Positions 41,840-51,621 of a DNA stretch of 64,000 nucleotides are shown here, one piece after another. Source of the stretch: Bifidobacteriaceae bacterium (lineage in GTDB: Bacteria; Actinomycetota; Actinomycetes; Actinomycetales; Bifidobacteriaceae); the NCBI GenBank assembly GCA_022650895.1, contig JALCQC010000006.1, positions 45,991-109,990 of the forward strand, in the 5' to 3' direction. Under the pieces are notes generated by a model. That model searched no databases and was not told where the DNA came from. It worked only from the letters and a program-made list of their open reading frames with translations. Position numbers and translations under genes: made by a program. The number at the start of each line of letters is the position of its first letter. The first letter of the stretch is position 1.

Positions 41840-41918
41840 CCCTTTGAGGGTAGTCCCATTCGACCACAATCCCGAAAAAGAAAGGGCTTCTGACAGATGA
41901 TCGACAAGAGTTACTCCT

Positions 41919-42617
41919 ATGAACACATCACTTTATGCAGCAACGCCGGCATCGCCGGCGAGTGCCACTGATTCCCCAGCCATCGAAGGCCTTGACGACA
42001 AGGCTCTGCGTGAGGCCATCGAAGATTTTCGAATCGCGCGCGCTTCCAAAGAAAGGACTGCGGCAGACGAAGAGTTTTTCGCGCCGCTTCTCTGCTTATG
42101 GAATCAACAGTTGCGCCATGACCCGGGAGAGGGGAAAGAGGAAGAATCGCACCGGTTGGTGGGACAGGAGCGGCGAAACTTTGTGCGTGACATAGCGATC
42201 GCCTTCAATGAATCGTTGGGAATGCGCGATGCCATGATACTGTCCGTGGTGTCGGAATTGGGGGAGAAGGCTCTCGTTAGCGCGGGGGTGAATGCCGCGA
42301 AGCAGGAGACGGCTCGTATGGTGAATACGACGCTCTCCAAGGTTTTCCGTTCAAAGACCATGGTTCCCGATTTCGAAAGATGCACCAGGGCTCTTGACCT
42401 TCTCATAGAAGTCCACACGCGGGTGCCGCGCCGCTACGCAGTCCAACCGTTGGCGGTCATGGCATACCTCCTCTGGTGGTCCGGAAAGAATGAGGAGGCC
42501 AGCGGAGCCGCTCTGCGTTGCCTCAGCATCGATGGAGAATGTACTTTGGCAGGGATAGTCTTAAGTGCCATTCGCTACCGGATATCTCCGGCATGGCAGG
42601 AGCGAGCTCGCTCATAG
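41919..42617 (+). CDS. DUF4192-like protein
   Basis: A 232-residue cytosolic protein, mostly helical. The C-terminal portion (VQPLAVMAYLLWWSGKNEEASGAALRCLSID, then LAGIVLSAIRY) resembles the end of the actinobacterial DUF4192 family, where a Trp-rich helix is followed by an Ala-rich one. The N-terminal first 70 residues are Ala/Glu-rich. The match is from memory of the pattern and not certain. It is divergent from the polyprenyl synthase and 130 bases upstream of the sigma factor gene. The function is unknown. Confidence 0.7.
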   Translation: MNTSLYAATPASPASATDSPAIEGLDDKALREAIEDFRIARASKERTAADEEFFAPLLCLWNQQLRHDPGEGKEEESHRLVGQERRNFVRDIAIAFNESLGMRDAMILSVVSELGEKALVSAGVNAAKQETARMVNTTLSKVFRSKTMVPDFERCTRALDLLIEVHTRVPRRYAVQPLAVMAYLLWWSGKNEEASGAALRCLSIDGECTLAGIVLSAIRYRISPAWQERARS

Positions 42618-42746
42618 TCATTCCCTCCGAGAATTTCTCGGAAAAACGGGAATAATCGTCCCCACTGAATGGTTCACTCTTATAGGTGAAACTTGCACTT
42701 ACCCGTATTATGCCCAAAGTCGGGGAGTGCGTCTTCAGGAGGATAC

Positions 42747-44111
42747 GTGGCAACTGTTAAGAAGAAGTCGGTAACGGCACAGGACGATATGGCAACTGTG
42801 GAAGAGGGTGTAGCGAAGAAGACGGGAAAGTCTACGAAGAAGGCGACAAGTACGTCAGCGAAAGCTCAACGCACAACAAAGAAGACAACTGCCAGAAAGA
42901 CGTCCGCGAAGAAGACCAGCCGGAAATCCAAGAAGGATGAAAAAGCTGAGTCCGTCGCTCTCGGTGCTAAAGATCTTAACGGTGCGGAAGACACTGTCGA
43001 CGAGGACCTTGCAGTCACCGATGAGGATTTCGAGGCCGAGGAGTCAGAGGAAACCGACGACGAAGAGGAGACTCCCGTACGGAAGAAGAAGCCTGAGACG
43101 CCAAAGGAAAAGGGCGCGTTCGTTGTCAGTGACTCCGACGATGAGGAGGATGTCACTCCCTCTGGAAATCCGAAGCGTCGTGTTGTGGCGACGGGTGCGA
43201 CTGCTGATCCGGTCAAGGATTATCTGAAACAGATCGGCCGCGTCAGCCTTCTGAATGCGGAGCAGGAGGTCGATCTCTCCGAACGTATCGAAGCCGGTCT
43301 CTATGCGCAGCATCTGTTGGATACCGAATCCGAAGGTATGGATTTCAAACGCAAGCGTGCACTCAAATGGGCTGCCTCCGACGGCAAGAAGGCCAAGGAT
43401 CATCTTCTCGAAGCCAACTTGCGACTGGTCGTTTCGCTCGCGAAGCGCTATACGGGTCGTGGAATGCTTTTCCTAGACCTGATTCAGGAAGGTAACCTCG
43501 GTCTTATCCGTGCAGTGGAGAAGTTTGATTGGAAGAAGGGATTCAAGTTCTCCACCTATGCAACATGGTGGATTCGTCAGGCGATCACCCGAGCCATGGC
43601 CGATCAGGCCCGCACCATTCGTGTTCCTGTGCACATGGTGGAGGTTATCAACAAGCTTTCTCGCGTCCAGCGTCAGATGCTGCAGGATCTGGGGCGTGAA
43701 CCTACTCCTGATGAGCTGGCTCGCGAACTCGACATGCCGGTGGAGAAGGTCGAAGAGGTCCAGAAGTACGGACGTGAGCCGATCTCACTGCACACGCCTC
43801 TGGGAGAGGACGGAGATTCCGAGTTCGGCGATCTCATTGAGGACACCGACGCCATTGCTCCGTCGGATGCCGTCGCCTTCTCTCTGTTGCAGGAACAGTT
43901 CCGCCAGGTGCTCGAGACCTTGAGTCCCCGCGAAGCGGGTGTCATCAAGATGCGCTATGGCCTTGAGGACGGTCAGCCGAAGACTCTCGACGACATTGGC
44001 CGTGTCTACGGCGTGACGCGCGAACGCATCCGTCAGATTGAGTCGAAGACGATGTCGAAGCTTCGTCATCCCTCACGTTCACAGACTCTGCGCGACTTCC
44101 TCGATCAGTGA
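42747..44111 (+). CDS. rpoD: Primary RNA polymerase sigma factor
   Basis: A 454-residue group 1 sigma factor (SigA/HrdB/RpoV type). The N-terminal 160 residues are Lys/Ala/Thr-rich then acidic, as in actinobacterial primary sigmas. Region 1.2 is [31 protein letters not shown]. Region 2 is [58 protein letters not shown]. Region 4.2 has [33 protein letters not shown]. The GTG at 42747 follows AGGAGGATAC, so the ORF-track extension from 42693 is dropped. It directs transcription of housekeeping promoters. Confidence 0.96.
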   Translation: MATVKKKSVTAQDDMATVEEGVAKKTGKSTKKATSTSAKAQRTTKKTTARKTSAKKTSRKSKKDEKAESVALGAKDLNGAEDTVDEDLAVTDEDFEAEESEETDDEEETPVRKKKPETPKEKGAFVVSDSDDEEDVTPSGNPKRRVVATGATADPVKDYLKQIGRVSLLNAEQEVDLSERIEAGLYAQHLLDTESEGMDFKRKRALKWAASDGKKAKDHLLEANLRLVVSLAKRYTGRGMLFLDLIQEGNLGLIRAVEKFDWKKGFKFSTYATWWIRQAITRAMADQARTIRVPVHMVEVINKLSRVQRQMLQDLGREPTPDELARELDMPVEKVEEVQKYGREPISLHTPLGEDGDSEFGDLIEDTDAIAPSDAVAFSLLQEQFRQVLETLSPREAGVIKMRYGLEDGQPKTLDDIGRVYGVTRERIRQIESKTMSKLRHPSRSQTLRDFLDQ

Positions 44112-44151
44112 GAAAACCTATAGACTCACCGGAGTGAAGAAGATCGTTTTG

Positions 44152-44191
44152 TTGCTGCTGCCATACGTTGAATCGCGCGTGGCAGCAGCAA
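44152..44191 (+). terminator. Hairpin after rpoD
   Basis: TTGCTGCTGCCA (44152-44163) and TGGCAGCAGCAA (44180-44191) form a 12-bp perfect stem with a 16-base loop. T residues precede and no T-tract follows, so termination is uncertain; it may be a processing or stabilising hairpin in the rpoD-parE gap. Confidence 0.5.
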
Positions 44192-44223
44192 TGACGTTAG
44201 ACGAAGTATGAGTGAGAGGTTTG

Positions 44224-46620
44224 ATGGCGAAGAAAACAGAAGCATACAACGCAAAAGATCTTGCAGTGCTCGAGGGCTTGGACGCTGTGCGCAAGCGACC
44301 TGGCATGTATATCGGCACGACTGACAGCCAGGGCTTGATGCATTGTCTCTGGGAGATCATCGACAACGCCGTGGACGAGGCGCTGGCAGGTGCCTGCGAT
44401 CATATCGTGGTGACGCTGCATGATGACGGCTCCATCTCCGTGGCGGACAACGGTCGCGGAATTCCCGTCGACATCGAGCCCAAGACCAAGCTTTCTGGGG
44501 TCGAGGTCGTTCTGACGAAGCTCCATGCCGGGGCAAAGTTTGGAGAATCCTCCTATAACGCGGTCGGTGGTCTCCATGGAGTGGGTTCGTCGGTGGTCAA
44601 TGCCCTTTCCGCGCGTCTGGACGTGGAAGTGGATCGAGGCGGCAAGACCTATCGCATGGAGTTCAAGCAGGGCCATCCTGGAGTCTATGAGGATGCGGAT
44701 CCCCAGAATCCTTCGCCCTCGTCTCCCTTCAAACGAACGCGCAAGAGACGTCCCACCGAGCTTCGTGTGGTCGGATCCGTTCCGAAAAAGAGAACCGGAA
44801 CACGCATCCGCTACTGGGTGGATCCCGAGATCTTCAACGCCACGGCACGCTTCGACTATTCCCAACTCATCTCCCGGGTGCGCCAGACGTCCTTCTTGGT
44901 GCCTGGATTAAAAATCGATGTCGTCGATGAGGCGGTTCCCGAGTCCGATGATCTCCCCGATGTCATCGAATCAGATGATGCTTTCGCCTCCTCTGCCGGC
45001 ACAGTCGGATCAGTTAAAGAGACGCAGACTCCTCTGGAGGAGTCGGGCCTTTCCGGCGCCTCCGATGATTCCGGTGTGGACGACTCTGCTTCCGATAGCT
45101 CCGAGATGGCGGGCTCGGGCGCTGACGACTCCGATTTGGAGAGCGACGCGTCAGCAGTATCCAGTGATTCCTCGGAAACACATGATGAGGACGCCGAAGG
45201 ACTTACTCCCCGCGATGCGAGCGATAAGCGCCATCCACGGGTTCAGGAGTTCCTCCATAAGGGAGGTGTCGTCGACTTCGTCGACTTCCTGTCCCACGGT
45301 GCACCCGTCTCCGACATCTGGCACATCACAGGCTCACGTGAATACGACGAGGAAACCCAGGTAGTGGGTGATGGTGGCGACCTGCACGCCATGATGGTCA
45401 AGCGGAGGTGCGACGTCGATATCGCCCTCCGTTGGACGAGCGATTGGGATGTCACCCTTCGCAGCTTCGTCAATGTGGTGGAGACCCCCGGCGGCGGCAT
45501 GCACGTCGACGGCTTCCTCAACTCCCTGACGAAGCAGGTGCGCAAGAACGTCGAGGCCAACGCCCGCAAGCTCAAGGTCAACCTCAAGGACGCCAAGACC
45601 AAGGTGGAGCGCGACGACGTGACCGCCGGCCTCGTTGCCGTGGTCACCGTACGCATCGCCGAACCCCAGTTCCAAGGGCAGACGAAGGACGTTCTCGGCA
45701 CCGCACAGGTCAAACCCATCGTCACTAAACTCACCGACGAGGAATTCGGCGAGATGATCTCGGGATCCAAGCGCGGCTACAAGGCGCAGGCGCAGCAGGT
45801 GCTCGAGAAGATCGTCGGAGAGATGCACGCCCGCATCCAGGCGAGGAAGACGAAGGAGGTCACTCGCCGCAAGAACGCTCTCGAATCGGCGTCCATGCCC
45901 GCCAAGCTTTCCGACTGCCAGCCCGGAAACGACGACATCGCCGAGCTCTTCATCGTGGAGGGTGATTCGGCACTGGGAACCGCAAAGGCGGCCCGCACCT
46001 CCATGTTCCAGGCGTTGCTGCCGATTCGTGGCAAGATACTCAACGTTCAGAAGGCCTCAGTCACCCAGATGTTGGGCAACGCAGAATGCGCCGCCATCAT
46101 CCAGGTCATCGGAGCGGGATCGGGACGGGATTTCGACATCTCGCAGGCCCGGTACAACAAGGTCATCATGATGACGGATGCCGATGTCGACGGCGCCCAT
46201 ATCCGCATCCTGCTGCTCACGCTGTTCTACCGGTACATGCGCCCGCTCATCGAATACGGTCACGTCTATGCCGCTGTTCCTCCGCTTCACCGCATCGAGT
46301 TGATGGGCAAACACAAGGGTGAGTACGTCTACACTTACTCCGAGGACGAACTGGCTCGCCGCATGAAGCAGCTGCACAACGACGGCATCGATTTCAAGCC
46401 CGACGTCCAGCGTTACAAGGGACTGGGCGAGATGGATGCCGACCAGCTGGCTGACACCACCATGGATCCGCGCTCCCGCATGCTGCGCCGCATCACCATG
46501 GACGACGCCGCAAACGCCTCGGAGATTTTCGAGCTGCTGATGGGAGGCGAGGTTCCTCCCCGCAAGGAGTTCATCGTCGAGAACGCGGATGACTTCGATC
46601 GGTCCAATATCGACGCGTGA
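44224..46620 (+). CDS. parE: DNA topoisomerase IV subunit B
   Basis: A 798-residue ATPase subunit of a type IIA topoisomerase. The GHKL ATPase has EIIDNAVDEALAG, DNGRGIPVD and GGLHGVGSSVVNALS; the TOPRIM part has EGDSALGTAKAAR and DADVDGAHIRILLLT; the C-terminal block is YKGLGEMDADQL. An acidic Ser/Asp-rich insertion of about 90 residues (about 240-335) interrupts the transducer region. Pairing with the parC at 47586-50294 and distance from dnaA/recF genes suggest topoisomerase IV, not gyrase. The ATG at 44224 is preferred over GTG 44212 because it gives the family start MAKKTEAYNA. Confidence 0.93.
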   Translation: MAKKTEAYNAKDLAVLEGLDAVRKRPGMYIGTTDSQGLMHCLWEIIDNAVDEALAGACDHIVVTLHDDGSISVADNGRGIPVDIEPKTKLSGVEVVLTKLHAGAKFGESSYNAVGGLHGVGSSVVNALSARLDVEVDRGGKTYRMEFKQGHPGVYEDADPQNPSPSSPFKRTRKRRPTELRVVGSVPKKRTGTRIRYWVDPEIFNATARFDYSQLISRVRQTSFLVPGLKIDVVDEAVPESDDLPDVIESDDAFASSAGTVGSVKETQTPLEESGLSGASDDSGVDDSASDSSEMAGSGADDSDLESDASAVSSDSSETHDEDAEGLTPRDASDKRHPRVQEFLHKGGVVDFVDFLSHGAPVSDIWHITGSREYDEETQVVGDGGDLHAMMVKRRCDVDIALRWTSDWDVTLRSFVNVVETPGGGMHVDGFLNSLTKQVRKNVEANARKLKVNLKDAKTKVERDDVTAGLVAVVTVRIAEPQFQGQTKDVLGTAQVKPIVTKLTDEEFGEMISGSKRGYKAQAQQVLEKIVGEMHARIQARKTKEVTRRKNALESASMPAKLSDCQPGNDDIAELFIVEGDSALGTAKAARTSMFQALLPIRGKILNVQKASVTQMLGNAECAAIIQVIGAGSGRDFDISQARYNKVIMMTDADVDGAHIRILLLTLFYRYMRPLIEYGHVYAAVPPLHRIELMGKHKGEYVYTYSEDELARRMKQLHNDGIDFKPDVQRYKGLGEMDADQLADTTMDPRSRMLRRITMDDAANASEIFELLMGGEVPPRKEFIVENADDFDRSNIDA

Positions 46621-46938
46621 GGTTGTTCAGACACGTGAGGTCGTGAGGTTACGCGATAGTGCGATTTTGTAGTTCCCTCGGGCGGGAAGCTTTTAACGCT
46701 TCCCGCCCGAGTCTCGTTGATAGGGAATCCATGCCGCCAATACGATGCCTCTAAAGTGATTCCGAGATTTCATAAATCTGCTAAGATTTCGAGAAAGAGG
46801 TAGGTCTTTCCGCAGCATTCATCTCGAATGAATATCCATCCCATGAATCCCACAAATCAATGATTCTGAACCATCATCAGTCCTCGGATGTCAACAACGC
46901 TGTCGGCATTGAAAACGGACTGTAAGAAGGTGAGCCTG
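46621..46938 (+). other. Intergenic stretch between parE and the membrane-protein gene
   Basis: About 320 bases with no gene apart from the terminator at 46677-46711. TAAGAT near 46783-46788, with TTCCGA about 16 bases upstream, is a weak promoter candidate for the downstream gene. The ORF-track start at 46888 is not used because AAGGTGAG immediately before the ATG at 46939 is a better initiation site. Confidence 0.5.
46677..46711 (+). terminator. Terminator after parE
   Basis: A 14-bp perfect GC-rich stem CTCGGGCGGGAAGC (46677-46690) / GCTTCCCGCCCGAG (46698-46711) with loop TTTTAAC. The tail TCTCGTTG is a weak T-tract. Confidence 0.75.
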
Positions 46939-47436
46939 ATGCGTACGCATCATACGCTGAATATCGCGGTTACCGTTGTGATACGGCTTGCGCTAGCTGT
47001 TTTTGCCGGTTGGGTTTTATCATCGAGTTGGAATTGGCCGATGGTGATTACCCTCATTGTCGCCTGCGTCATTTTCAACTTCGTTCCTCTTTTCAGATTC
47101 GTTGAGGCGCGGCGGCCCGAAGAGGATTTCTTCTGCGTTTTCCTTGGCACGGTGGCCTTCGTCTTCTGCACGATTATCTCAGGGCAAACCATGACGTTGC
47201 CCGGTGGTTCGGCTCAGGGATACGGCTGGGCTGGATGGGTGCTGCCGGTCTGGGTCGCCGTCGCCCAGGGAATCGTCCTTTTCCGGCAATGGAGGAATGA
47301 GCGACGCCGAGAAGACCTTGATTCAAAAGGAACCGACCCGAGGAACAGCGATCCGCAAGTCCTCGATCCGCAAAGCCTTGTGAGAAGGCACATTCGAAGT
47401 GTCAGCAGCCAGAGAAGCGGCAATAGCCAGAAGTGA
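46939..47436 (+). CDS. Small four-helix membrane protein (unknown)
   Basis: A 165-residue protein with four hydrophobic segments (about residues 8-28, 32-52, 64-83 and 93-115) and a charged cytoplasmic tail of about 50 residues. The tail contains near-repeats DPRNSDPQ and DPQVLDPQS and is Arg/Ser-rich at the end. The ATG follows AAGGTGAGCCTG. I do not recognise a family. It lies between parE and the convergent parC, but nothing in the sequence links it to DNA topology. Several bacterial genomes place small membrane proteins here, so chance is plausible. Confidence 0.7.
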   Translation: MRTHHTLNIAVTVVIRLALAVFAGWVLSSSWNWPMVITLIVACVIFNFVPLFRFVEARRPEEDFFCVFLGTVAFVFCTIISGQTMTLPGGSAQGYGWAGWVLPVWVAVAQGIVLFRQWRNERRREDLDSKGTDPRNSDPQVLDPQSLVRRHIRSVSSQRSGNSQK

Positions 47437-47495
47437 CTATTTCTGAGTGACCATTCATAAGTAAATACCTAAAAGTAACTGCTCATAATTAACAG

Positions 47496-47521
47496 GGGCT
47501 CCAGTCAACCGACCGGAGCCC
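47496..47521. terminator. Terminator between membrane protein and convergent parC
   Basis: GGGCTCC (47496-47502) pairs with GGAGCCC (47515-47521) around a loop that itself holds GTC/GAC; TTT follows. It is modest but well placed between two convergent genes. Confidence 0.55.
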
Positions 47522-47585
47522 TTTACCATGAGAAGAAACCGAGCGACCTGTCTGCGCCGCTCGCACTCCGTCACTTAGTCGCGAG

Positions 47586-50294
47586 CTATGCCACCGTCGC
47601 GATGCGCGCGTTGAGCTCGGTTCCCGAGCCGTCGCGCCGCTGATCGGTGTCTGGTAGTTCAACAGCCCGTCCCGACTCGGTGAGTGCGTGGAGCGGATAG
47701 GTGCCCACCTGCGCAACGATGAGCGTGTCCTGTCCCTTGAGGAAACGCTGGGCACGGACGCCTCGTGTCGCACGCCCCTTGGAAGGGTAAAGCTCGAAGG
47801 GAGTGAGCTTAGCGAAGCCATCTTCGGTTCCAGGAAGAGCGTCGGCGGCGCCGGCCACGGTGAGGACCACCGCGCCGCTGGCCTCGGACACAAGATTCCC
47901 ATCGTCATCTCGCTGTTCATCAGTCCATGCAATTTTGCCGGCTGGAACCACGGAGAAGGCGAGTGCGGCCTGCCCTTCAGTGAGCTTGATGCCTGTCATA
48001 CCTGCCGAACTACGGCCTTGAGAACGCACTGACGAAGCGTCGAAAGTGAGAAGCGAGGCATCCGTGGTGACGAACACTAGACGGTCGGAGTCCTCGGCGG
48101 GTGCGGCGCTGAGGACCTCATCGGCTTCCCCGTTTTCCTCCTTGAGGGAGATGACGGGCCAGGAATCCATGGTGGTGGGTGAATCCATGTTCCACCGTTT
48201 CACCATGCCATGTTTGGTCCCTAGTGCCAGAGGCGTTGTGGTGTCGAGGCTGAGCGCCGCGACGACTCGTTCACCTTCCACAGGATCCGTGCTCTGTGTG
48301 CCTCGGAGAAGATCATCCGCGCGGACACCTCCGGTGACGCTGAGTTCTTCCGCCGCTGGTAGCAGGGGAAGATCGGCGACATTGGCCTTGACCAACCGGC
48401 CTGCAGAAGTCACCAGAGCGTATTCGGAGCGAGTGGTGGTGGCGAAGATCGAGCGAATGTCATCGTTGGCGACGCGCTGTGTCGACGCGGAACGCGTCTC
48501 GAAGAGATCGAGTGCGCTCGGGGTGGAACGACCGATGAGACCCGTCGTTGTCAGCATCACCGTGCAGGGTTTGTCCTCCAGTTCGAGGGCGGCAGGTGCC
48601 GCATCGGAGCCCTTGAGAGGAACCGCCAAGGGGGACAGCGAGCCGAGGCCGGCAGTCGTGCCCGTCGGACCGGCGGGAGCGGAAGCGGGGGAGAGCATGG
48701 CGGAAGCGGTGGTACTGCCCGTAGCGGATGTGGCGTTTGCACTGACAGGTGCGGTGGGATCCGCCTTCGCCCTCACCGGAGTGCCGTCCTGTTCGAGAAG
48801 CGTGGTGCGGCGCGGTGTATTCCATTGGGCGACGACCTCGTCCATCTCCGAAACCACCACATTGTCGAGGCGTTCAGGGGAGGAGAGGATTTCCGTGAGT
48901 TCATCGATGCGTTTGCGCAGGTCGTCACGCTCGGACTCGAGTTCAACGCGGCTCATCTTGGTGAGACGGCGAAGGCGCAGATCGAGGATGTACGTGGCCT
49001 GGATGTCGTCGAGATCGAAGACGGCCATGAGGCGTTCTTTTGCGGTTTCCACGTCCTCGGAGCTGCGGATGACCTGAATGACCTCGTCGATGTCGATCAT
49101 CGCGAGGAGGAGACCCTCCACCAAGTGGAGACGCTCCTGGGCCTTCGTGCGGCGGTATTCAGAGCGCGAGGTAATGACTTCCCGGCGATGATCGATCCAC
49201 ACGCGCAGCAGCTGCTTGAGCCCCATGGTGTGGGGTCTTCCATTGACGAGCGCCACGTTGTTGATGGTGTAGGAATCCTGCAGCGGCGTGTGCTTGTAGA
49301 GCTGGGCGAGCACGGCCTCGGGGTTGAACCCGGACTTGATCTCGATGATGATCTTCATGCCGTTGTGGCGATCGGTGAGGTCCACGGCGCCCGAGACGCC
49401 ATCGAGCTTCTTGTTGCGCACGGCGTCGGAGATCTTCTCAAGCACCTTTTCGGGACCGACCATGAAGGGGAGCTCGGTGACCACGATGCCCTTCTTGCGG
49501 GCGGTGATGTTCTCCAGATGGATCTTCGCACGCGTGATGAAGCTACCGCGTCCATGGGCGTAGGCGTCCTTGATTCCCTCGCGGCCTATGATGATGCCGC
49601 CTCCGGGAAGGTCGGGGCCGGGAACGAATTCCATCAGCTCTTCCAAACTGGCGTCGGGGTTACGCAGCAAGTACTTTGCGGCAGCCACGACCTCTCCCAG
49701 ATTGTGCGTGATCATGTTGGTGGCCATGCCGACGGCGATGCCGGAGGCGCCGTTCACAAGAAGGTTGGGAATCGCCGAGGGCAGGACGTCGGGTTCCTTC
49801 AGCTTGTTGTCATAGTTGGGGGAGAAGCTCACCGTGTTCTCCTCGATGTCCGCATTCATGCCGATGGCGGCCGGCGCAAGCCTGGCCTCGGTGTAGCGGG
49901 AGGCGGCCGGGCCGTCGTCGAGAGAACCGAAGTTTCCATGGCCGTCCACCAGCGGCAGGCGCATGGCGAAGGGTTGGGCGAGGCGGACCATGGCCTCATA
50001 GATGGCGGAATCCCCATGAGGATGGAGCTTGCCCATGACCTCACCCACCACTCGCGCCGACTTCATGTAGGGCTTGTCGGGCGTGAGCTTCATTTGACCC
50101 ATCTGGTACACGATGCGGCGCTGAACCGGTTTGAGGCCATCGCGGGCATCCGGTAAAGCGCGTGCGTAGATCACCGAGTAGGCATATTCCAGGAAAGACT
50201 TACTCATCTCCTCGTTGAGGGGAGTATCAACGATGTTTTCCTCGATGGTGCGAGGGTCGAACGCAGCTTTTTTGGAGGTGCGGTGTTTTGCCAT
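47586..50294 (-). CDS. parC: DNA topoisomerase IV subunit A
   Basis: A 902-residue cleavage subunit. The catalytic tyrosine is Tyr134 in [10 protein letters not shown]. The quinolone-resistance region reads [17 protein letters not shown] with Ser96 and Glu100; Glu at the second position is as in E. coli ParC, and both are the susceptible type. A coiled-coil gate ([32 protein letters not shown]) is followed by a Ser/Thr/Ala-rich low-complexity insert near residues 500-575 and a beta-pinwheel C-terminal domain. AAGGAG lies ten bases before the ATG. It is convergent with parE across one small gene. Confidence 0.93.
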   Translation of the reverse strand: MAKHRTSKKAAFDPRTIEENIVDTPLNEEMSKSFLEYAYSVIYARALPDARDGLKPVQRRIVYQMGQMKLTPDKPYMKSARVVGEVMGKLHPHGDSAIYEAMVRLAQPFAMRLPLVDGHGNFGSLDDGPAASRYTEARLAPAAIGMNADIEENTVSFSPNYDNKLKEPDVLPSAIPNLLVNGASGIAVGMATNMITHNLGEVVAAAKYLLRNPDASLEELMEFVPGPDLPGGGIIIGREGIKDAYAHGRGSFITRAKIHLENITARKKGIVVTELPFMVGPEKVLEKISDAVRNKKLDGVSGAVDLTDRHNGMKIIIEIKSGFNPEAVLAQLYKHTPLQDSYTINNVALVNGRPHTMGLKQLLRVWIDHRREVITSRSEYRRTKAQERLHLVEGLLLAMIDIDEVIQVIRSSEDVETAKERLMAVFDLDDIQATYILDLRLRRLTKMSRVELESERDDLRKRIDELTEILSSPERLDNVVVSEMDEVVAQWNTPRRTTLLEQDGTPVRAKADPTAPVSANATSATGSTTASAMLSPASAPAGPTGTTAGLGSLSPLAVPLKGSDAAPAALELEDKPCTVMLTTTGLIGRSTPSALDLFETRSASTQRVANDDIRSIFATTTRSEYALVTSAGRLVKANVADLPLLPAAEELSVTGGVRADDLLRGTQSTDPVEGERVVAALSLDTTTPLALGTKHGMVKRWNMDSPTTMDSWPVISLKEENGEADEVLSAAPAEDSDRLVFVTTDASLLTFDASSVRSQGRSSAGMTGIKLTEGQAALAFSVVPAGKIAWTDEQRDDDGNLVSEASGAVVLTVAGAADALPGTEDGFAKLTPFELYPSKGRATRGVRAQRFLKGQDTLIVAQVGTYPLHALTESGRAVELPDTDQRRDGSGTELNARIATVA

Positions 50295-50417
50295 GAAAGT
50301 GAAGCTCCTTCTGATTCAACGCTCCATTATCTCCCAAGGGCACGAAAAGATGGCACGCGGCGCTTTTCTTCTCACTGAGGCATGCGCATTTTGCGCTCAG
50401 CGTGCTTGAATGGAAGC

Positions 50418-51620
50418 ATGATTGAGATTCCTGATGCCGATACATTACTTGGCCTTCGTGAACTTCCCAGGGAATCACAGCTCTATTCATCTCATAGCCT
50501 TTCAGCCGTCCTTCCTGCCCTCAGTGCAGCCGTCGGCACGCCGGTGCGAACAGCCACACATGCGGATGCCGCTGCCTGCCAGAAGGCTCTCGGACTTCCC
50601 TCCGCCCCGGCCGCAGTGGTGGTTCTGGTGGATGGAATGGGTTACTGGAATCTGGCGGATCGGCTGGGGCATGCGCCCTACCTGCGCACGCTCATGAACG
50701 ATTCGGCGAATCGGCCCATCGACACGTGCTACCCCTCCACGACGGTGGCGGCCATGGGAACCTTCGGGACGGGAACGGGTCCCGGTCTCACGGGAATGCT
50801 CGGCTACACGCAGCTCAACCCTGCCAAAGATGTCATCGCGCAGATGATCCAGTGGGTTGATGCACCCAAACCTGAGGATCTGCAACGGGAGGAAACCGTC
50901 TTCCAGAAGATGCATGCACTGGGGGCGCGTGTCACATCGGTGGGATTGCCCAATTTCAAACGCTCCGCGCTCACTGTGGCCGCGCTGCGGGGGGCCGAGT
51001 ATGCCGGTCACATCAACCCCATGAAACGTGTTGAACTCGCGGCCCAGAGCGCTCGGAAACCCGGACTCACCTACTTGTACAGCCGGGATGCCGACAAGGC
51101 CGGACACCGCTATGGATGGAATTCGGATCAGTGGGTCGGAAAACTAGAGGCGATCGACACCCGGCTCCGTGTATTGCGCGACAGCGTGCCCAAGGGAACC
51201 CTCATCGTCATTACCGCCGACCATGGAATGGTGTCGATGGACCCTGCCACACAGATCGACATTGCGGACGAGCCTGAGCTCAGCCGTGGAGTGCGCTTGG
51301 TGGGAGGGGAGCCGAGAGCCCTCATGCTGTATGCGGATCCCGAAACGGATCCTGTACAGATTCGCACGCGCTGGAGCAATCGTCTGGAAGTCCATGCGAG
51401 GGTGCTGTTGAAGGATGAGGCGATCGCCGCCGGAATGTTCGGCCGTGTGGATCCGCGCATCGTTCCCATGATCGGCGACGTGATTGTCTGCTGTGCGGGC
51501 CGGTACACCATTGTTGACTCACGGACACAGAGCGAGGGCGCACGCATGATGCCGTCCGTTCATGGATCGGCGACGCAGCTGGAACAGCAGATCCCCCTGC
51601 TGATAGACGTTGCCGAGTGA
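50418..51620 (+). CDS. Alkaline phosphatase/nucleotide pyrophosphatase family protein
   Basis: A 400-residue member of the type I phosphodiesterase/nucleotide pyrophosphatase fold. VVVLVDGMGYWNL gives the first metal-binding Asp; the nucleophile Thr lies in CYPSTTVAAMGTFGTG; later metal ligands are in YSRDADKAGHRYGW and VITADHGMVSM, and the last His in PSVHGSATQ. No signal peptide is evident, so it is probably cytosolic. The substrate is unknown. The ATG at 50418 is preferred to the ORF-track start at 50382. The 3' end is one base from that of the convergent sepH. Confidence 0.85.
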   Translation: MIEIPDADTLLGLRELPRESQLYSSHSLSAVLPALSAAVGTPVRTATHADAAACQKALGLPSAPAAVVVLVDGMGYWNLADRLGHAPYLRTLMNDSANRPIDTCYPSTTVAAMGTFGTGTGPGLTGMLGYTQLNPAKDVIAQMIQWVDAPKPEDLQREETVFQKMHALGARVTSVGLPNFKRSALTVAALRGAEYAGHINPMKRVELAAQSARKPGLTYLYSRDADKAGHRYGWNSDQWVGKLEAIDTRLRVLRDSVPKGTLIVITADHGMVSMDPATQIDIADEPELSRGVRLVGGEPRALMLYADPETDPVQIRTRWSNRLEVHARVLLKDEAIAAGMFGRVDPRIVPMIGDVIVCCAGRYTIVDSRTQSEGARMMPSVHGSATQLEQQIPLLIDVAE

Positions 51621-51621
51621 T

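Noticed and set aside
48825-50156. 443-residue plus-strand ORF
   Set aside because: Antisense shadow of parC, which has full family motifs on the minus strand.
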